From an uncultured Bacteroidales bacterium (GTDB lineage: Bacteria > Bacteroidota > Bacteroidia > Bacteroidales > P3), in the NCBI GenBank assembly GCA_947167075.1, contig CAMVGR010000003.1, positions 1 to 64,000 on the forward strand: DNA of 64,000 bases. The letters are read 5' to 3'. Under the pieces are notes generated by a model. The model ran no database searches and was not told the origin of the DNA. It was given only the letters and a program-made list of their open reading frames with translations. A program made the position numbers and the translations under genes. The first letter of the stretch is position 1. Every line of letters begins with the position of its first letter. This document shows positions 21,911 to 31,824 of this stretch, one piece after another.

Positions 21911-22489
21911 TTATTTCTTCTTAATGTTTTTGTACTCTTCGTTCAAGCCCTCGACAATCTCGTTGGTGATGTCCATAGCGGGATTGATATACAGTGTGGC
22001 GGCTTTGGTGATGATGATGTCGAATTGTTGGTTGGCCGCGTTGTATTCGCGAACATAGGCCATAATTGCGTTCATTACCTTCACAGTCTCGCTGCTTTGT
22101 TTGTCGGCTATCTTGGTCATCAGCTCCTGTTCGAGCGTCTGCATCTTTTCGGCACGCTGCTTCAGTTCGGCCTCTTTGCTTTGCTGCTGGGTGAGGGTCA
22201 TGGTGGAGCCGGTTTGCAGATAGTTGTTGTAATCCTTTTGGAAGGCATCCACCTGCTGCTGACCGTAGCGGCGCTGCTGTTCGCCATATTCGCGGATTTC
22301 TTTTTCCATGTCGATGGCGTATTGGTATTTGGCCAGCAGTGTGTCGGTGTCGATATAGGCTATCTTTAGGCCTCCTTCTGCTACGACCGGTGTGGTTGCT
22401 TCGGGATTCTGTTTGTTGTTTGCATTGTTGCAGGCCGCCAAGCCAAGGGTGAAGATGGCGGCGAGTAGGAGTGTGGTGTGTTTTTTCAT
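21911..22489 (-). CDS. OmpH/Skp family outer membrane chaperone-like lipoprotein
   Basis: Signal peptide with LAAC lipobox; IAYIDTDTLLAKYQYA; coiled-coil. Confidence 0.8.
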   Translation of the reverse strand: MKKHTTLLLAAIFTLGLAACNNANNKQNPEATTPVVAEGGLKIAYIDTDTLLAKYQYAIDMEKEIREYGEQQRRYGQQQVDAFQKDYNNYLQTGSTMTLTQQQSKEAELKQRAEKMQTLEQELMTKIADKQSSETVKVMNAIMAYVREYNAANQQFDIIITKAATLYINPAMDITNEIVEGLNEEYKNIKKK

Positions 22490-22509
22490 TATTCTATTGT
22501 ATTATTATT

Positions 22510-24039
22510 TCAATTCTCGATTTCCCCTATGGTGTCGATGGCACGTTGCACGCGGCGGATGGTCTCTTCCTTGCCGAGCATCATTACCAGTGTGAGCATG
22601 TCGGGGCCAACGGTCTTGCCTACCACAGCCAAACGTAGCGAGTTCATCACAGAGCCCATATTGAGCTGATTGCCTTTGATGTAGTCCTCCAGTAGGGCTT
22701 GATGAATGGCATCGTAGTCGAATGGTACGGTGTTCAGTATCTCTATCACTTTGGTCATGTGGGTCGTCATGCCGGCCTTCCAACGTTTTTTCACGGCTGC
22801 AGGGTCGTATTCGGTGGGGGCTTGGAAGAAGTAGCAGCAAGTGTCCCACAACTCGCATGGGAAGGTGATGCGTTCTTTCATCAGTGCAGCCACCTTCACG
22901 GCAAAGGTGTGGTCGGGTTTATAACTGTGCTCTTCGGCTTGTTTCCCGAGCATGATGGCCACCTGTTCGTCACTGAGTTGCTGGAAGTATTCGTGCTGGA
23001 ACCATTTGGCTTTGTCTAGGTTGAACTTGGCTCCGTTCTTGCTGATATGCTCTATGTTGAATAGCTTTATCAGTTCGTCCATGCTCATGATTTCTTGTTC
23101 GGTGCCTGGGTTCCATCCCATCAGTGCCAGCATGTTGACTACGGCCTGTGGCAGGTAGCCTTGCTCGCGGTAGCCACTCGACACCTCCCCGCTTTTGGGG
23201 TCGTGCCACTCGAGTGGGAACACGGGGAATCCAAGTCGGTCGCCGTCACGTTTGCTGAGTTTGCCGTTGCCCTCGGGCTTCAACAGAAGGGGGAGGTGTG
23301 CGAACTGGGGCATGGTGTCTTCCCATCCGAAGGCCTTGTACAGCATCACATGCAGTGGTGCCGATGGGAGCCATTCCTCGCCACGTATGACGTGTGATAT
23401 TTGCATCAGGTGGTCGTCTACGATATTGGCCAGGTGATAGGTGGGCATGCCGTCGCTCTTGAACAGTACTTTGTCGTCCAGTAGGCGGCTGTTCATGGTG
23501 ACATCGCCACGTATCAAGTCGTGTACGGTGATGTCTATGTTTTCGGGAAATTTGAATCGTACTACGTAGGGGTCGCCGGAGTCGAGGCGGTGTTTTACCT
23601 CTTCCTCTGGCATTGAAAGACTGTTGCACATGCCCATTCGGGTGGTGCAGTCGTATTGGAATGTCTTTTTCTGCGACTCGTACTCTTTTCGTTTGGCATC
23701 GAGTTCCTCCGGACGGTCGAAGGCATAGTAGGCCCATCCGTCGGTCAACAGTTGGTCAGCATACTGGCGGTAGAGTGCTTTGCGGTCGCTTTGGCGATAG
23801 GGGCCAAAGGGTCCACCGAGGTGTACTCCCTCGTCGAATTGTATGCCAAGCCAGTCGAGGGCTTCAATGATATATTGTTCAGCACCGGGCACAAATCGTG
23901 TCTGGTCGGTGTCTTCTATTCGTAGGATCATCTTCCCGCCCTGTTGACGGGCAAAGAGATAGTTGTAGAGGGCGGTACGTACACCGCCGATGTGGAGGGG
24001 TCCCGTGGGAGACGGGGCAAATCTTACTCTTATTTGCAT
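22510..24039 (-). CDS. gltX: Glutamate--tRNA ligase
   Basis: [43 protein letters not shown]. Confidence 0.96.
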   Translation of the reverse strand: MQIRVRFAPSPTGPLHIGGVRTALYNYLFARQQGGKMILRIEDTDQTRFVPGAEQYIIEALDWLGIQFDEGVHLGGPFGPYRQSDRKALYRQYADQLLTDGWAYYAFDRPEELDAKRKEYESQKKTFQYDCTTRMGMCNSLSMPEEEVKHRLDSGDPYVVRFKFPENIDITVHDLIRGDVTMNSRLLDDKVLFKSDGMPTYHLANIVDDHLMQISHVIRGEEWLPSAPLHVMLYKAFGWEDTMPQFAHLPLLLKPEGNGKLSKRDGDRLGFPVFPLEWHDPKSGEVSSGYREQGYLPQAVVNMLALMGWNPGTEQEIMSMDELIKLFNIEHISKNGAKFNLDKAKWFQHEYFQQLSDEQVAIMLGKQAEEHSYKPDHTFAVKVAALMKERITFPCELWDTCCYFFQAPTEYDPAAVKKRWKAGMTTHMTKVIEILNTVPFDYDAIHQALLEDYIKGNQLNMGSVMNSLRLAVVGKTVGPDMLTLVMMLGKEETIRRVQRAIDTIGEIEN

Positions 24040-24059
24040 TAGTGTGTGTGTAATGTATG

Positions 24060-24824
24060 TTATTTTGCAAGGCTCCCCAATTTGTAGGAGACTCCGAACA
24101 TGACGGAGTGGTTGTTGCCATTGGGGATTTTGATATTGACATCTTCGGCGATGGCTCCAGTCTGCTGATCGAGCAGACGGATGATGTCTTCGCCTTCAGA
24201 AGTGGCCATGAAGCCATGGTCCATGAAGAGGGTGAAGGTGAATGGCCCGCGTTCGTAGCTGATACCGAGTATGGCACCAATGTCCAGACGGTTGATATGG
24301 TTGAACAGTTTACGGTCGTCGGGGCTGCCATTGAAATTCACGTCGTAGTTATCGTGGTAGGTGCTCATGCCCGGGCTCACCTTTCGGTCTGAGTATTTGC
24401 CGAATACTCCGTAGTTGATGGTGGGTCCCACGAAGACACCTACGATATGGCCGGCTTCGCGGATAGGCAGTTCAAGATGTACGCCTGCCAGTATAGGCAG
24501 CTGCACATACCATGTATGGTAGTAGCCTGTGCGGATGCTGAGGGTGTTCTCGTTTTCGAATATCTCCTCAAAGGAAGCACCGCGACGCACCAGGTTCAGC
24601 CCAGTCTGCAAATAGAATATCTCTGCTAGAACGGTAGGATTGTTCTGCAGGGTGAAGTTGATGTATCCTCCTGCGTTGAATCCAAATAGTGGTGCTTTGG
24701 TGGCCAGGTCGTCTTCGATGGTGGCTACGCCGGCAGCCAACTTGACACCGTAGTCGCTGAATTGGGCGTGTGCGTTTCCGCACAATACGAGGGCCAATAC
24801 GATAATGAGGCTTATACGTTTCAT
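24060..24824 (-). CDS. PorT-like outer membrane beta-barrel protein
   Basis: Signal peptide, [12 protein letters not shown]-like start, alternating beta pattern. Confidence 0.6.
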   Translation of the reverse strand: MKRISLIIVLALVLCGNAHAQFSDYGVKLAAGVATIEDDLATKAPLFGFNAGGYINFTLQNNPTVLAEIFYLQTGLNLVRRGASFEEIFENENTLSIRTGYYHTWYVQLPILAGVHLELPIREAGHIVGVFVGPTINYGVFGKYSDRKVSPGMSTYHDNYDVNFNGSPDDRKLFNHINRLDIGAILGISYERGPFTFTLFMDHGFMATSEGEDIIRLLDQQTGAIAEDVNIKIPNGNNHSVMFGVSYKLGSLAK

Positions 24825-24831
24825 AATTGAT

Positions 24832-27144
24832 TTATAGTTTTCTAAGAATAAAATCGGTCATCAATTGATATAGGTTGAGGCGTGTGTTGCCTGTGGCATC
24901 GTAGATAGAGTGGTTTTTGTTGGGATATATCATAAACTCGAAGTGCTTGCCAGCCTCTTCCAGCTTTTCTACCATCTCGGCACTGTTCTGAAAGTGTACG
25001 TTGTCGTCGCCGGTGCCATGGATGAGAAGGTAGTTGCCTTGCAGTTGGTCGGCGAAGTTAAGTGGCGAGTTCTCGTCGTATCCCTTGGCGTTGTCTTTCG
25101 GCAGACCCAGATAACGCTCTGTGTAGATGTTGTCGTAGTAGCGCCAGTTCATGACCGGTGCCACGGCGATGGCGGCTTTGAACACATCGTTGCCTTTCAG
25201 CAGCGACAGAGTGCTTAGGTAACCACCAAAGCTCCAACCCCATATTCCAATGCGGTCGGCATCCACCCATGTCTGCCGTCCCAGCCAGCGTGCCGCTTCG
25301 ATGGCATCTTCGCATTCCATGCGACCCATGTCGCCGTAGGTCTGTTTTTTGAACTGTACGCCACGGCCACCAGTGCCGCGTCCATCAAAGCAGAACACCA
25401 CATAGCCCTTCTCGGCCAGCATGTGGTACCAGTAGTAGTCCGAGTAGCCATAGCTGTCGGTCACCTGCTGGTTGCCAGGACCGCCATAGACGTAGATCAG
25501 CACGGGGTATTTCTTGGTGCCGAGTGATGCATCTCGGGTGTTGAGCTCCGATGGGGCTATCATGTAGTAGTTCAGTTCGGTGCCGTTGGCTGTGGTGAAT
25601 GAGCCAAACTGCTTGCGAAGGGTGCCGTAGTCGGCCATTTTCTTGTTGAGCGCAGCGTTGTCTTGCAGCACTTTAACCGTTTTTCCCTGTGAATCGTGCA
25701 GGGTATAAATGGGGGCGGTGTTGGCATTGCTGTAGGTGCAGATATAGTATTTGCATCCTTCGCTGAAAGCAGCACTGTAGGTGCCTAAGATGTAAGGGCT
25801 CTTAGTATTTCTTACTTCAGCAGACGCATGTATGGGCAGGTTCCCGTTGTCCTTCCAAGTATAGTCGAGGCAAGTGGTCTTTATTTTCTTGCCACTATAG
25901 TCGACCACGAAGAGGCTCTTCTCGATGGCACCGTGCTCACGACTGGTGTAGTAGATGCGCTGATGTTCGTCGTCGATGGCACACACCTCGCACACCTCCC
26001 AATCGCCATGGGTCAGTTGCTTCAGTTCTCTGCCCATCACATCGTAGAGGTACAGGTGGCGGAAGCCGTCCTTCTCGCTGGTGATGATGAACTGTTGCTC
26101 TTGTCCGCTCAGTTTCTTGCCTTTAGGCTGTTTGGGCATGATGAAATGCCACGTGTCGGGCACCTCCACATAGGTGTCGCTATTCTCCTCGTACATGGGC
26201 ATCACCTCCAGCTCGTTGGCATCGATGAGTAGCAGCTCCATCTGGTTCTGCAGTCGATTCATCCGCATCACAGAGAGCAGGTTGGGGTCTTTGGTCCATT
26301 GGAAACGAGGTAGATACTGGTCGCGTTCGCTATGTAGGAAGGGGCGTTTCAGCTGCTTGTTCTCGAGGGTATAGATGAATATCTCCACCATCGAGTTGTC
26401 CTCGCCGGCTTTGGGATATTTGTAGCGATAGTCCTCGGGATAAAGCGCTCCCCACATCTGCATGTTGTATTCTTTCACATTCCGCTCCTCGAAGCGGTAG
26501 AAGGCGATGCGCTTGCTGTCCGGACTCCATTCAAAGCCCTTGGTGATGGCAAATTCCTCTTCGTACACCCAGTCGGTGGTGCCATAAATCACCTGGTTGG
26601 GCCGTCCGTCGCGGGTGATGGGGTACTCGTCGAGGGTGGCTAGGTCGATCCAGTAGAGGTTGTTCTCGCGCACAAAGGCCGCCTTTGTACCGTCGGGGCT
26701 CAAGGTGGTCAGCCGCTGTTTACCGCTGCCACTCAGCTTGGTGAAGGTGCCTTCTTGGATGTCGTAGAGCCAGTAGTCGCTCACCCCGCTATGGCGGTAG
26801 ATGGGCTCGAAGCCGCTGCTGAGCAGTATCTTCTGCTCGTCGTCGCTCATCACAAAACTCTCCATCGGGGGGAGCGGCTTGACTTTCGGACCCATGGTGG
26901 GCGAGGCAAAGAGACAGATGTCTTCCACCTTCTCGCCGGTCAGGTAGCTGTATTTCGCAATGCCTGTTCGCGACATGACGAGGTAGTGCTCGCCGTCGGC
27001 CATCGACCGCACACTTCCGATGCCCTGCGGGGCGAATGTCCGCTTGGTCCAGATGTCTTCCAACGTGATATTCTGACTTTGTACCGCTGCACCGCCACCA
27101 GATAGGACTACTGCAAACGTCACATACATAAGTAGTTTCTTCAT
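24832..27144 (-). CDS. S9 family peptidase (dipeptidyl peptidase IV)
   Basis: GIWGWSFGGYLS catalytic Ser, HGTGDDNVHFQNS; start at MKKLLMYVTF downstream of TATATTTGCA. Confidence 0.92.
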   Translation of the reverse strand: MKKLLMYVTFAVVLSGGGAAVQSQNITLEDIWTKRTFAPQGIGSVRSMADGEHYLVMSRTGIAKYSYLTGEKVEDICLFASPTMGPKVKPLPPMESFVMSDDEQKILLSSGFEPIYRHSGVSDYWLYDIQEGTFTKLSGSGKQRLTTLSPDGTKAAFVRENNLYWIDLATLDEYPITRDGRPNQVIYGTTDWVYEEEFAITKGFEWSPDSKRIAFYRFEERNVKEYNMQMWGALYPEDYRYKYPKAGEDNSMVEIFIYTLENKQLKRPFLHSERDQYLPRFQWTKDPNLLSVMRMNRLQNQMELLLIDANELEVMPMYEENSDTYVEVPDTWHFIMPKQPKGKKLSGQEQQFIITSEKDGFRHLYLYDVMGRELKQLTHGDWEVCEVCAIDDEHQRIYYTSREHGAIEKSLFVVDYSGKKIKTTCLDYTWKDNGNLPIHASAEVRNTKSPYILGTYSAAFSEGCKYYICTYSNANTAPIYTLHDSQGKTVKVLQDNAALNKKMADYGTLRKQFGSFTTANGTELNYYMIAPSELNTRDASLGTKKYPVLIYVYGGPGNQQVTDSYGYSDYYWYHMLAEKGYVVFCFDGRGTGGRGVQFKKQTYGDMGRMECEDAIEAARWLGRQTWVDADRIGIWGWSFGGYLSTLSLLKGNDVFKAAIAVAPVMNWRYYDNIYTERYLGLPKDNAKGYDENSPLNFADQLQGNYLLIHGTGDDNVHFQNSAEMVEKLEEAGKHFEFMIYPNKNHSIYDATGNTRLNLYQLMTDFILRKL

Positions 27145-27248
27145 TAGTATATCCAAATATATGTTTTTATAATAAAATGCAAATATACATCTTTTTTTTT
27201 GAAACAATGGCAAGTGTTCAAAAAAAAACTCGCATCTGCAGTCTTTTC

Positions 27249-28079
27249 TCAGCTTTGCACCGCGTCTTGTACCACCAGTCCGGCCAAGGTGAAACCCATG
27301 ATGGCAGTGATATGGGCCATTGTGCCGTTGATCTGGGCTTTGCTGCTGTTCCAGTCATGGCTGGCTAGGTCGGCACGTCCGGGAGTGTGCAGACTGCTGT
27401 CGTCTAGTAGTTTGTCTGTTCCAAAGCCGTCGTTGGCTCCTAGGTTGGGGAGCACTTCGGGGCTCCAAACACATTTGAATTTGTGTCCAGGAAAACGTTT
27501 CTGCCGCCGCATCCGGCGACGAAGTGCCGCTGCCAATGGACAACCGTCTACTTCCCAGAACTCGCTGACCCTCACCTGCGTGGGGTCCATCTTCAGTGCC
27601 GCCCCCATCGAACTGAAGAGGGTAGGCCGGCGGTGGCCATCGATAGCCGTGGCCAACTTCTTGTCGCTTGCCTGCACGATCAGCTCCATCTTGTTGGTCA
27701 GGCTGTCGATAGCATCTATCACATAATCATATTCTTGCAGCCGAAAGAGAGGTGCTGTCGCAGCCGAATAGATTTCCTGCACTGCCTGCACGTCGCTCCC
27801 TGGGGAAATCTGTAGCAGTCGCTCGCGCAGCGCCTCCACCTTCACCTGTCCCACGGTGAGACTGGTGGCCATGGCCTGTCGGTTTACGTTGGATGTGCTC
27901 ACACGGTCGCTGTCCACCACGGTCAGATGTCCTATCCCACTGCGTATCAGACTCTCGGCACACCATGACCCTACGCCGCCCACGCCGAACACAATCACGC
28001 GTGTCTGTGCCAGCCGCTCCATGGCCGCTGCCCCCACCAGCAAGGCGGTGCGGTCGAAAATAGGACTGCATTCTCTCAT
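27249..28079 (-). CDS. tcdA: tRNA threonylcarbamoyladenosine dehydratase (ThiF family)
   Basis: FDRTALLVGAAAMERL...VIVFGVGGVGSWCAESLIRSGIG...DAIDSLTNK. Confidence 0.9.
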   Translation of the reverse strand: MRECSPIFDRTALLVGAAAMERLAQTRVIVFGVGGVGSWCAESLIRSGIGHLTVVDSDRVSTSNVNRQAMATSLTVGQVKVEALRERLLQISPGSDVQAVQEIYSAATAPLFRLQEYDYVIDAIDSLTNKMELIVQASDKKLATAIDGHRRPTLFSSMGAALKMDPTQVRVSEFWEVDGCPLAAALRRRMRRQKRFPGHKFKCVWSPEVLPNLGANDGFGTDKLLDDSSLHTPGRADLASHDWNSSKAQINGTMAHITAIMGFTLAGLVVQDAVQS

Positions 28080-28122
28080 TGTCTTGTTGTTTTCTCTCCT
28101 TAACGCTACCGAATGCACTTTA

Positions 28123-28929
28123 TTATGTGGTAGCACTATTTGCATTCGGCCCTCGTCGATAGCCCTCGTCGGGTGGGGTGGCTTCGTTGCTTTTCGCAGG
28201 CGATTCATTGATGTTGCTTTCCGATTCGGAACTCCCCTTGTGCTCCAATGCCGACAAGCCAATGGCTGCTGCATCGTCCACTCCCTGTGTGGGTTCCATT
28301 GCCAGGCAGCCGCCATAGGTTGTCTCCGACCACTCGCCGCGTTCGTTCTTCACCATCAGGTAGAGGTGCACTTCTTGGCCTGCGAAGCTGTCGGGAAGAC
28401 TGACGCTGAGTTGTTTGCTGCGACGGTACACAGGTGCGGCCAGGAAGCCTTCGCCCGACGAAGGGGCGTAGACATACAGATACACACTGTCGTACTGGCT
28501 GCAACTGAGCCGCAGAGGGTTCTTCTCGAAGCTGATGTTCAGCACGTTGCCATCATCCACCGTCACTCCGGCGGTCTCCACCGGTGCCACCGGTCCGGTG
28601 CTGAGCGACAGACGACTGTAGTCCACCTCCAACGCACCGTCTTTCAGCGAGAAACAGTGTTGGTTCAGACTGACAAACAGGTTGAAGGGGGTCATGTGTG
28701 CTTCGCGGGCTGTCTCGCGAAGGCCGTTTATCACCGCCCAACGCAGTCGTGCTGCCAGTTGCACCTCGGCCTTGAACATGTTGCGATGCTCTATCTGCTT
28801 CGCTGTGCGTGGGTTATGCACATGCTGTGGACGTGAACGCATGCACCAAACACCATTCCACATATAGCCGACGGCAGGCCCCAGCGTCCCGCTGAATCCA
28901 CCAAGATAACTGCCGTATTGTTTCGCCAT
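28123..28929 (-). CDS. DUF6266-like protein, paralog B
   Basis: MAKQYGSYLGGFSGTLGPAVGYMWNGVWCMRS, homologous to 18350-19159. Confidence 0.7.
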   Translation of the reverse strand: MAKQYGSYLGGFSGTLGPAVGYMWNGVWCMRSRPQHVHNPRTAKQIEHRNMFKAEVQLAARLRWAVINGLRETAREAHMTPFNLFVSLNQHCFSLKDGALEVDYSRLSLSTGPVAPVETAGVTVDDGNVLNISFEKNPLRLSCSQYDSVYLYVYAPSSGEGFLAAPVYRRSKQLSVSLPDSFAGQEVHLYLMVKNERGEWSETTYGGCLAMEPTQGVDDAAAIGLSALEHKGSSESESNINESPAKSNEATPPDEGYRRGPNANSATT

Positions 28930-29014
28930 GATGATATATTTTATATTTGTTTTCTAATAATGATAACATACTTTTCGACTATTTATTGCTTACTCGAATA
29001 ATATTTAATAAATG

Positions 29015-29052
29015 GATGATAAAAGGAAGAGTAGGGGATGAGTAAGAGATGG
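29015..29052. repeat. 11-bp tandem array, GATGAGTAAGA family (copy 2)
   Basis: GATGATAAAAG GAAGAGTAGGG GATGAGTAAGA GATGG. Confidence 0.8.
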
Positions 29053-29327
29053 TATCATGGATGACTGGATTACTGTCGGTTACGGTGGGGACTTTTTTCT
29101 ATTCGTTAGCCATTTGGCTACGTTGTGCATGCGGGGCGAGGGTGGGGGAGCGATGGATGACACATCCCCAAGATCGGTGGCCGGCAGAAGTCGAATCCAA
29201 AATCTCGACGCTGAGCGTATTTCTTCTCCATCTAGGACTCCACACTGCACCACGGCTACAAACGTCTGTCTGGAGCGATTTTCTACGTTTTACTTTTGTA
29301 AACACCAGACGGTGCATCTGATGTATA

Positions 29328-29685
29328 TACAGATGTAAATAGTGTTGTAATCTGTAATATTGTGTAATATTTACAGATGTATCATGTAAATATTGTTAAA
29401 TCAATTCACAGTTGGCTGTTATATAATATATAATAATTAATACTCAGTGTTTTATACCTGTCTTTTCAACTATAGAATGAACCTGTTAGCGGTGCTTAAG
29501 TATAATGTATGCAATATGATAATAATACTTATAACTATAAGAAATATAGGTATATAGTAAGTTTTATTAATGCAATAATCTAATTTTCTAATATGTTTAC
29601 AAATGTAATTTTGTAAAATAATTTTGTTGGTTCTGAAAATTGTTGTATTTTTGTAAATCGATAATTATACATTTTACATCTGTAA
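29328..29685. promoter_or_regulatory. Cluster of TTTACA-NN-TGTAA operator-like sites
   Basis: TACAGATGTA 29328, TTTACAGATGTA 29370, TTTACAAATGTAA 29596, TTTACATCTGTAA 29673, all upstream of the HTH gene. Confidence 0.6.
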
Positions 29686-29689
29686 GAAT

Positions 29690-30232
29690 ATGATAAACAG
29701 GATAAATCTGATTTTACAGGCAAAAAATATCACTGCAAAACAGTTTGCAGAAGAGATTGGCATACAGCCTTCCGGTATGTCGCACATTTTGGGTGGCCGC
29801 AACAATCCCAGTCTCGATTTTGTGAACAAGGTGCTTCGTCGCTATCCAGAGATAGATGCCAACTGGCTGCTGCTAGGTCGCGGTCAGATGTATGGCGGAA
29901 TGGCGTCTGTTGGTAGCCGAATGGAAGAAGATGAGCATCATGTAGATAAATCGGAGCCGACACTCTTCAGCGAAGGACCGTCGGACACGGTGATGGTGGC
30001 AGAGCCTCGCCATGAGCCGATGACCCAACAGGAGGCCATCGACGAGGAAGAGAGGCAGAATCGTATCGCCACTGCCCCGCCGGAACCCATCTATGCCCCT
30101 TCCTACATCGCCTCGGCCCCTACAGAAGAGTCGGATAAGAATACAGATCGTGCGGAGACATCGGAGCATCGGCTGGCGCGTTTGCTGTTCGTATATTCCG
30201 ACCATACATTCGAGGAGTATCGTCCCCGATAG
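29690..30232 (+). CDS. XRE-like HTH transcriptional regulator
   Basis: MINRINLILQAKNITAKQFAEEIGIQPSGMSHILGGRNNPSLDFVNKVLRRYP. Confidence 0.82.
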   Translation: MINRINLILQAKNITAKQFAEEIGIQPSGMSHILGGRNNPSLDFVNKVLRRYPEIDANWLLLGRGQMYGGMASVGSRMEEDEHHVDKSEPTLFSEGPSDTVMVAEPRHEPMTQQEAIDEEERQNRIATAPPEPIYAPSYIASAPTEESDKNTDRAETSEHRLARLLFVYSDHTFEEYRPR

Positions 30233-30265
30233 TCGCTGTAGGCGACACATTATGTTGGCGGGGGG

Positions 30266-30312
30266 CGAAAATAAATTTCGCCATATCGGTTTTTATTTGT
30301 ATCTTTGTACGT
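30266..30312 (+). promoter_or_regulatory. Promoter with extended upstream box
   Basis: AAATAAATTTCGCCATATCGGTTTTTATTTGTATCTTTGTA. Confidence 0.6.
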
Positions 30313-30372
30313 TTCATTTCCCGCAAGAAACGTTAAAAACAATTAATAATCAAAAAAATAACAACATCTATT

Positions 30373-31446
30373 ATGCAGAAAAAAGGCAACAAGTACGGTA
30401 CACACCGCGTCATCGAGCCGAAGGGTGTGCTTCCCCAGCCCGCCAACAAGCTTGACAACAACATGGACGAAATCTACGACAATGAGATCCTCATCGACGT
30501 CCAAACCCTGAACATCGACTCCGCTAGCTTCACGGACATCCACAACTATGCCAAGCAGCAGGCCGGCGAAGGTGCCAGTCAGGAGAAGATCATGGAAGAG
30601 GTGAAGAAGGAGATGCTCCTCAACGTCGAGCTTCAAGGCAAGCATCGCAACCGTCGCACCGGTTCGGGTGGTATGCTACTCGGCAAGGTGGAGAAGATCG
30701 GCGACGCCCTGAAGGGCAAGATCGACCTCAAGGAGGGCGACCGCATCGCCACCCTCGTCAGCCTCTCGCTCACCCCACTGCGCATCGACGAGATTCTCGA
30801 AATCCGTCCCGACGTGGACCAGGTGGACATCAAGGGTAAGGCCATCCTCTTCGAGAGTGGTATCTATGCCAAGATCCCGACCGATATGCCCGAGAAACTC
30901 GCCCTGAGTGCCCTCGACGTGGCCGGTGCTCCCGCCCAGACCGCCAAGCTGTGTCAGTATGGCCAGACCGTCGTCATCCTCGGTGCCGGCGGCAAGAGCG
31001 GCATGCTCTGTGCCTACGAAGCCAAGAAGCGTGTCGGTGTCACCGGTAAGGTGATCGGCATCGCCAACAGCCCCAAGAGCACCCAGCGCATCAAGGATCT
31101 CGGCTTCTGCGACATCGTGGAGTCCGCCGCCGGCATGACCCCTGTGCAGGTATACGAACTCATTGAGCGTCTGACGGATGGCAAGATGGCCGACGTCACC
31201 ATCAACTGTGTCAATGTGCCCGACCAGGAGATGACCGCCGTACTCTGCACCAAGGACGACGGCATTGTCTACTTCTTCTCGATGGCCACCAGCTTCACCA
31301 AGGCCAGCCTCGGTGCCGAGGGTATTGGTGCCGATGTGAACATGATCATGGGCAACGGCTACACCAAAGGTCACGCCGAGTTCACCCTCCAAGAGCTCCG
31401 CGAGTGCCCGAAGCTTCGCAAGATCTTCGAGGAACTGTATGCCTAA
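30373..31446 (+). CDS. kdd: L-erythro-3,5-diaminohexanoate dehydrogenase
   Basis: Characteristic Kdd N-terminus THRVIEPKGVLPQ and GAGGKSGMLCAYEAKK. Confidence 0.88.
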   Translation: MQKKGNKYGTHRVIEPKGVLPQPANKLDNNMDEIYDNEILIDVQTLNIDSASFTDIHNYAKQQAGEGASQEKIMEEVKKEMLLNVELQGKHRNRRTGSGGMLLGKVEKIGDALKGKIDLKEGDRIATLVSLSLTPLRIDEILEIRPDVDQVDIKGKAILFESGIYAKIPTDMPEKLALSALDVAGAPAQTAKLCQYGQTVVILGAGGKSGMLCAYEAKKRVGVTGKVIGIANSPKSTQRIKDLGFCDIVESAAGMTPVQVYELIERLTDGKMADVTINCVNVPDQEMTAVLCTKDDGIVYFFSMATSFTKASLGAEGIGADVNMIMGNGYTKGHAEFTLQELRECPKLRKIFEELYA

Positions 31447-31476
31447 TTGTGCCGGATACAGTATGACATAATAAAT

Positions 31477-31503
31477 AGTGGCCCCGCCGATGGCGGGGCC
31501 ACT
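31477..31503 (+). terminator. Strong GC hairpin
   Basis: AGTGGCCCCGCC-GAT-GGCGGGGCCACT, no long T-run. Confidence 0.6.
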
Positions 31504-31736
31504 ACTGTATCTGTCTGTTAGCTTTAGAAGCGATAGGTGAGTCGGAGCGTCAGTCCGACAGCAATGCCGAACTCCCATTGGTTGTCGATTTCTAGGCTGT
31601 AGCAAGCCGATTTGCTGTTTGTTTTTACGCTGCAAAAATACAACTTTTTTTGAGGAAAATCCCTAATGGTCAGTATATTTTCCTCTTGATGTCTTTGGCA
31701 AAGTAAAGTTATTTCTGCTAAGTGGATGTTTTTTTG

Positions 31737-31744
31737 TATCTTTG
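31737..31744 (+). promoter_or_regulatory. -7 element upstream of kamA
   Basis: TTTTTTTGTATCTTTGCA. Confidence 0.55.
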
Positions 31745-31824
31745 CATCGTGAAGTGTGTGAACAGGAGTGTTCGTTTGCATGTGCTATAATATTGATATA
31801 AAAAGGAATAAATATAATAAATAT

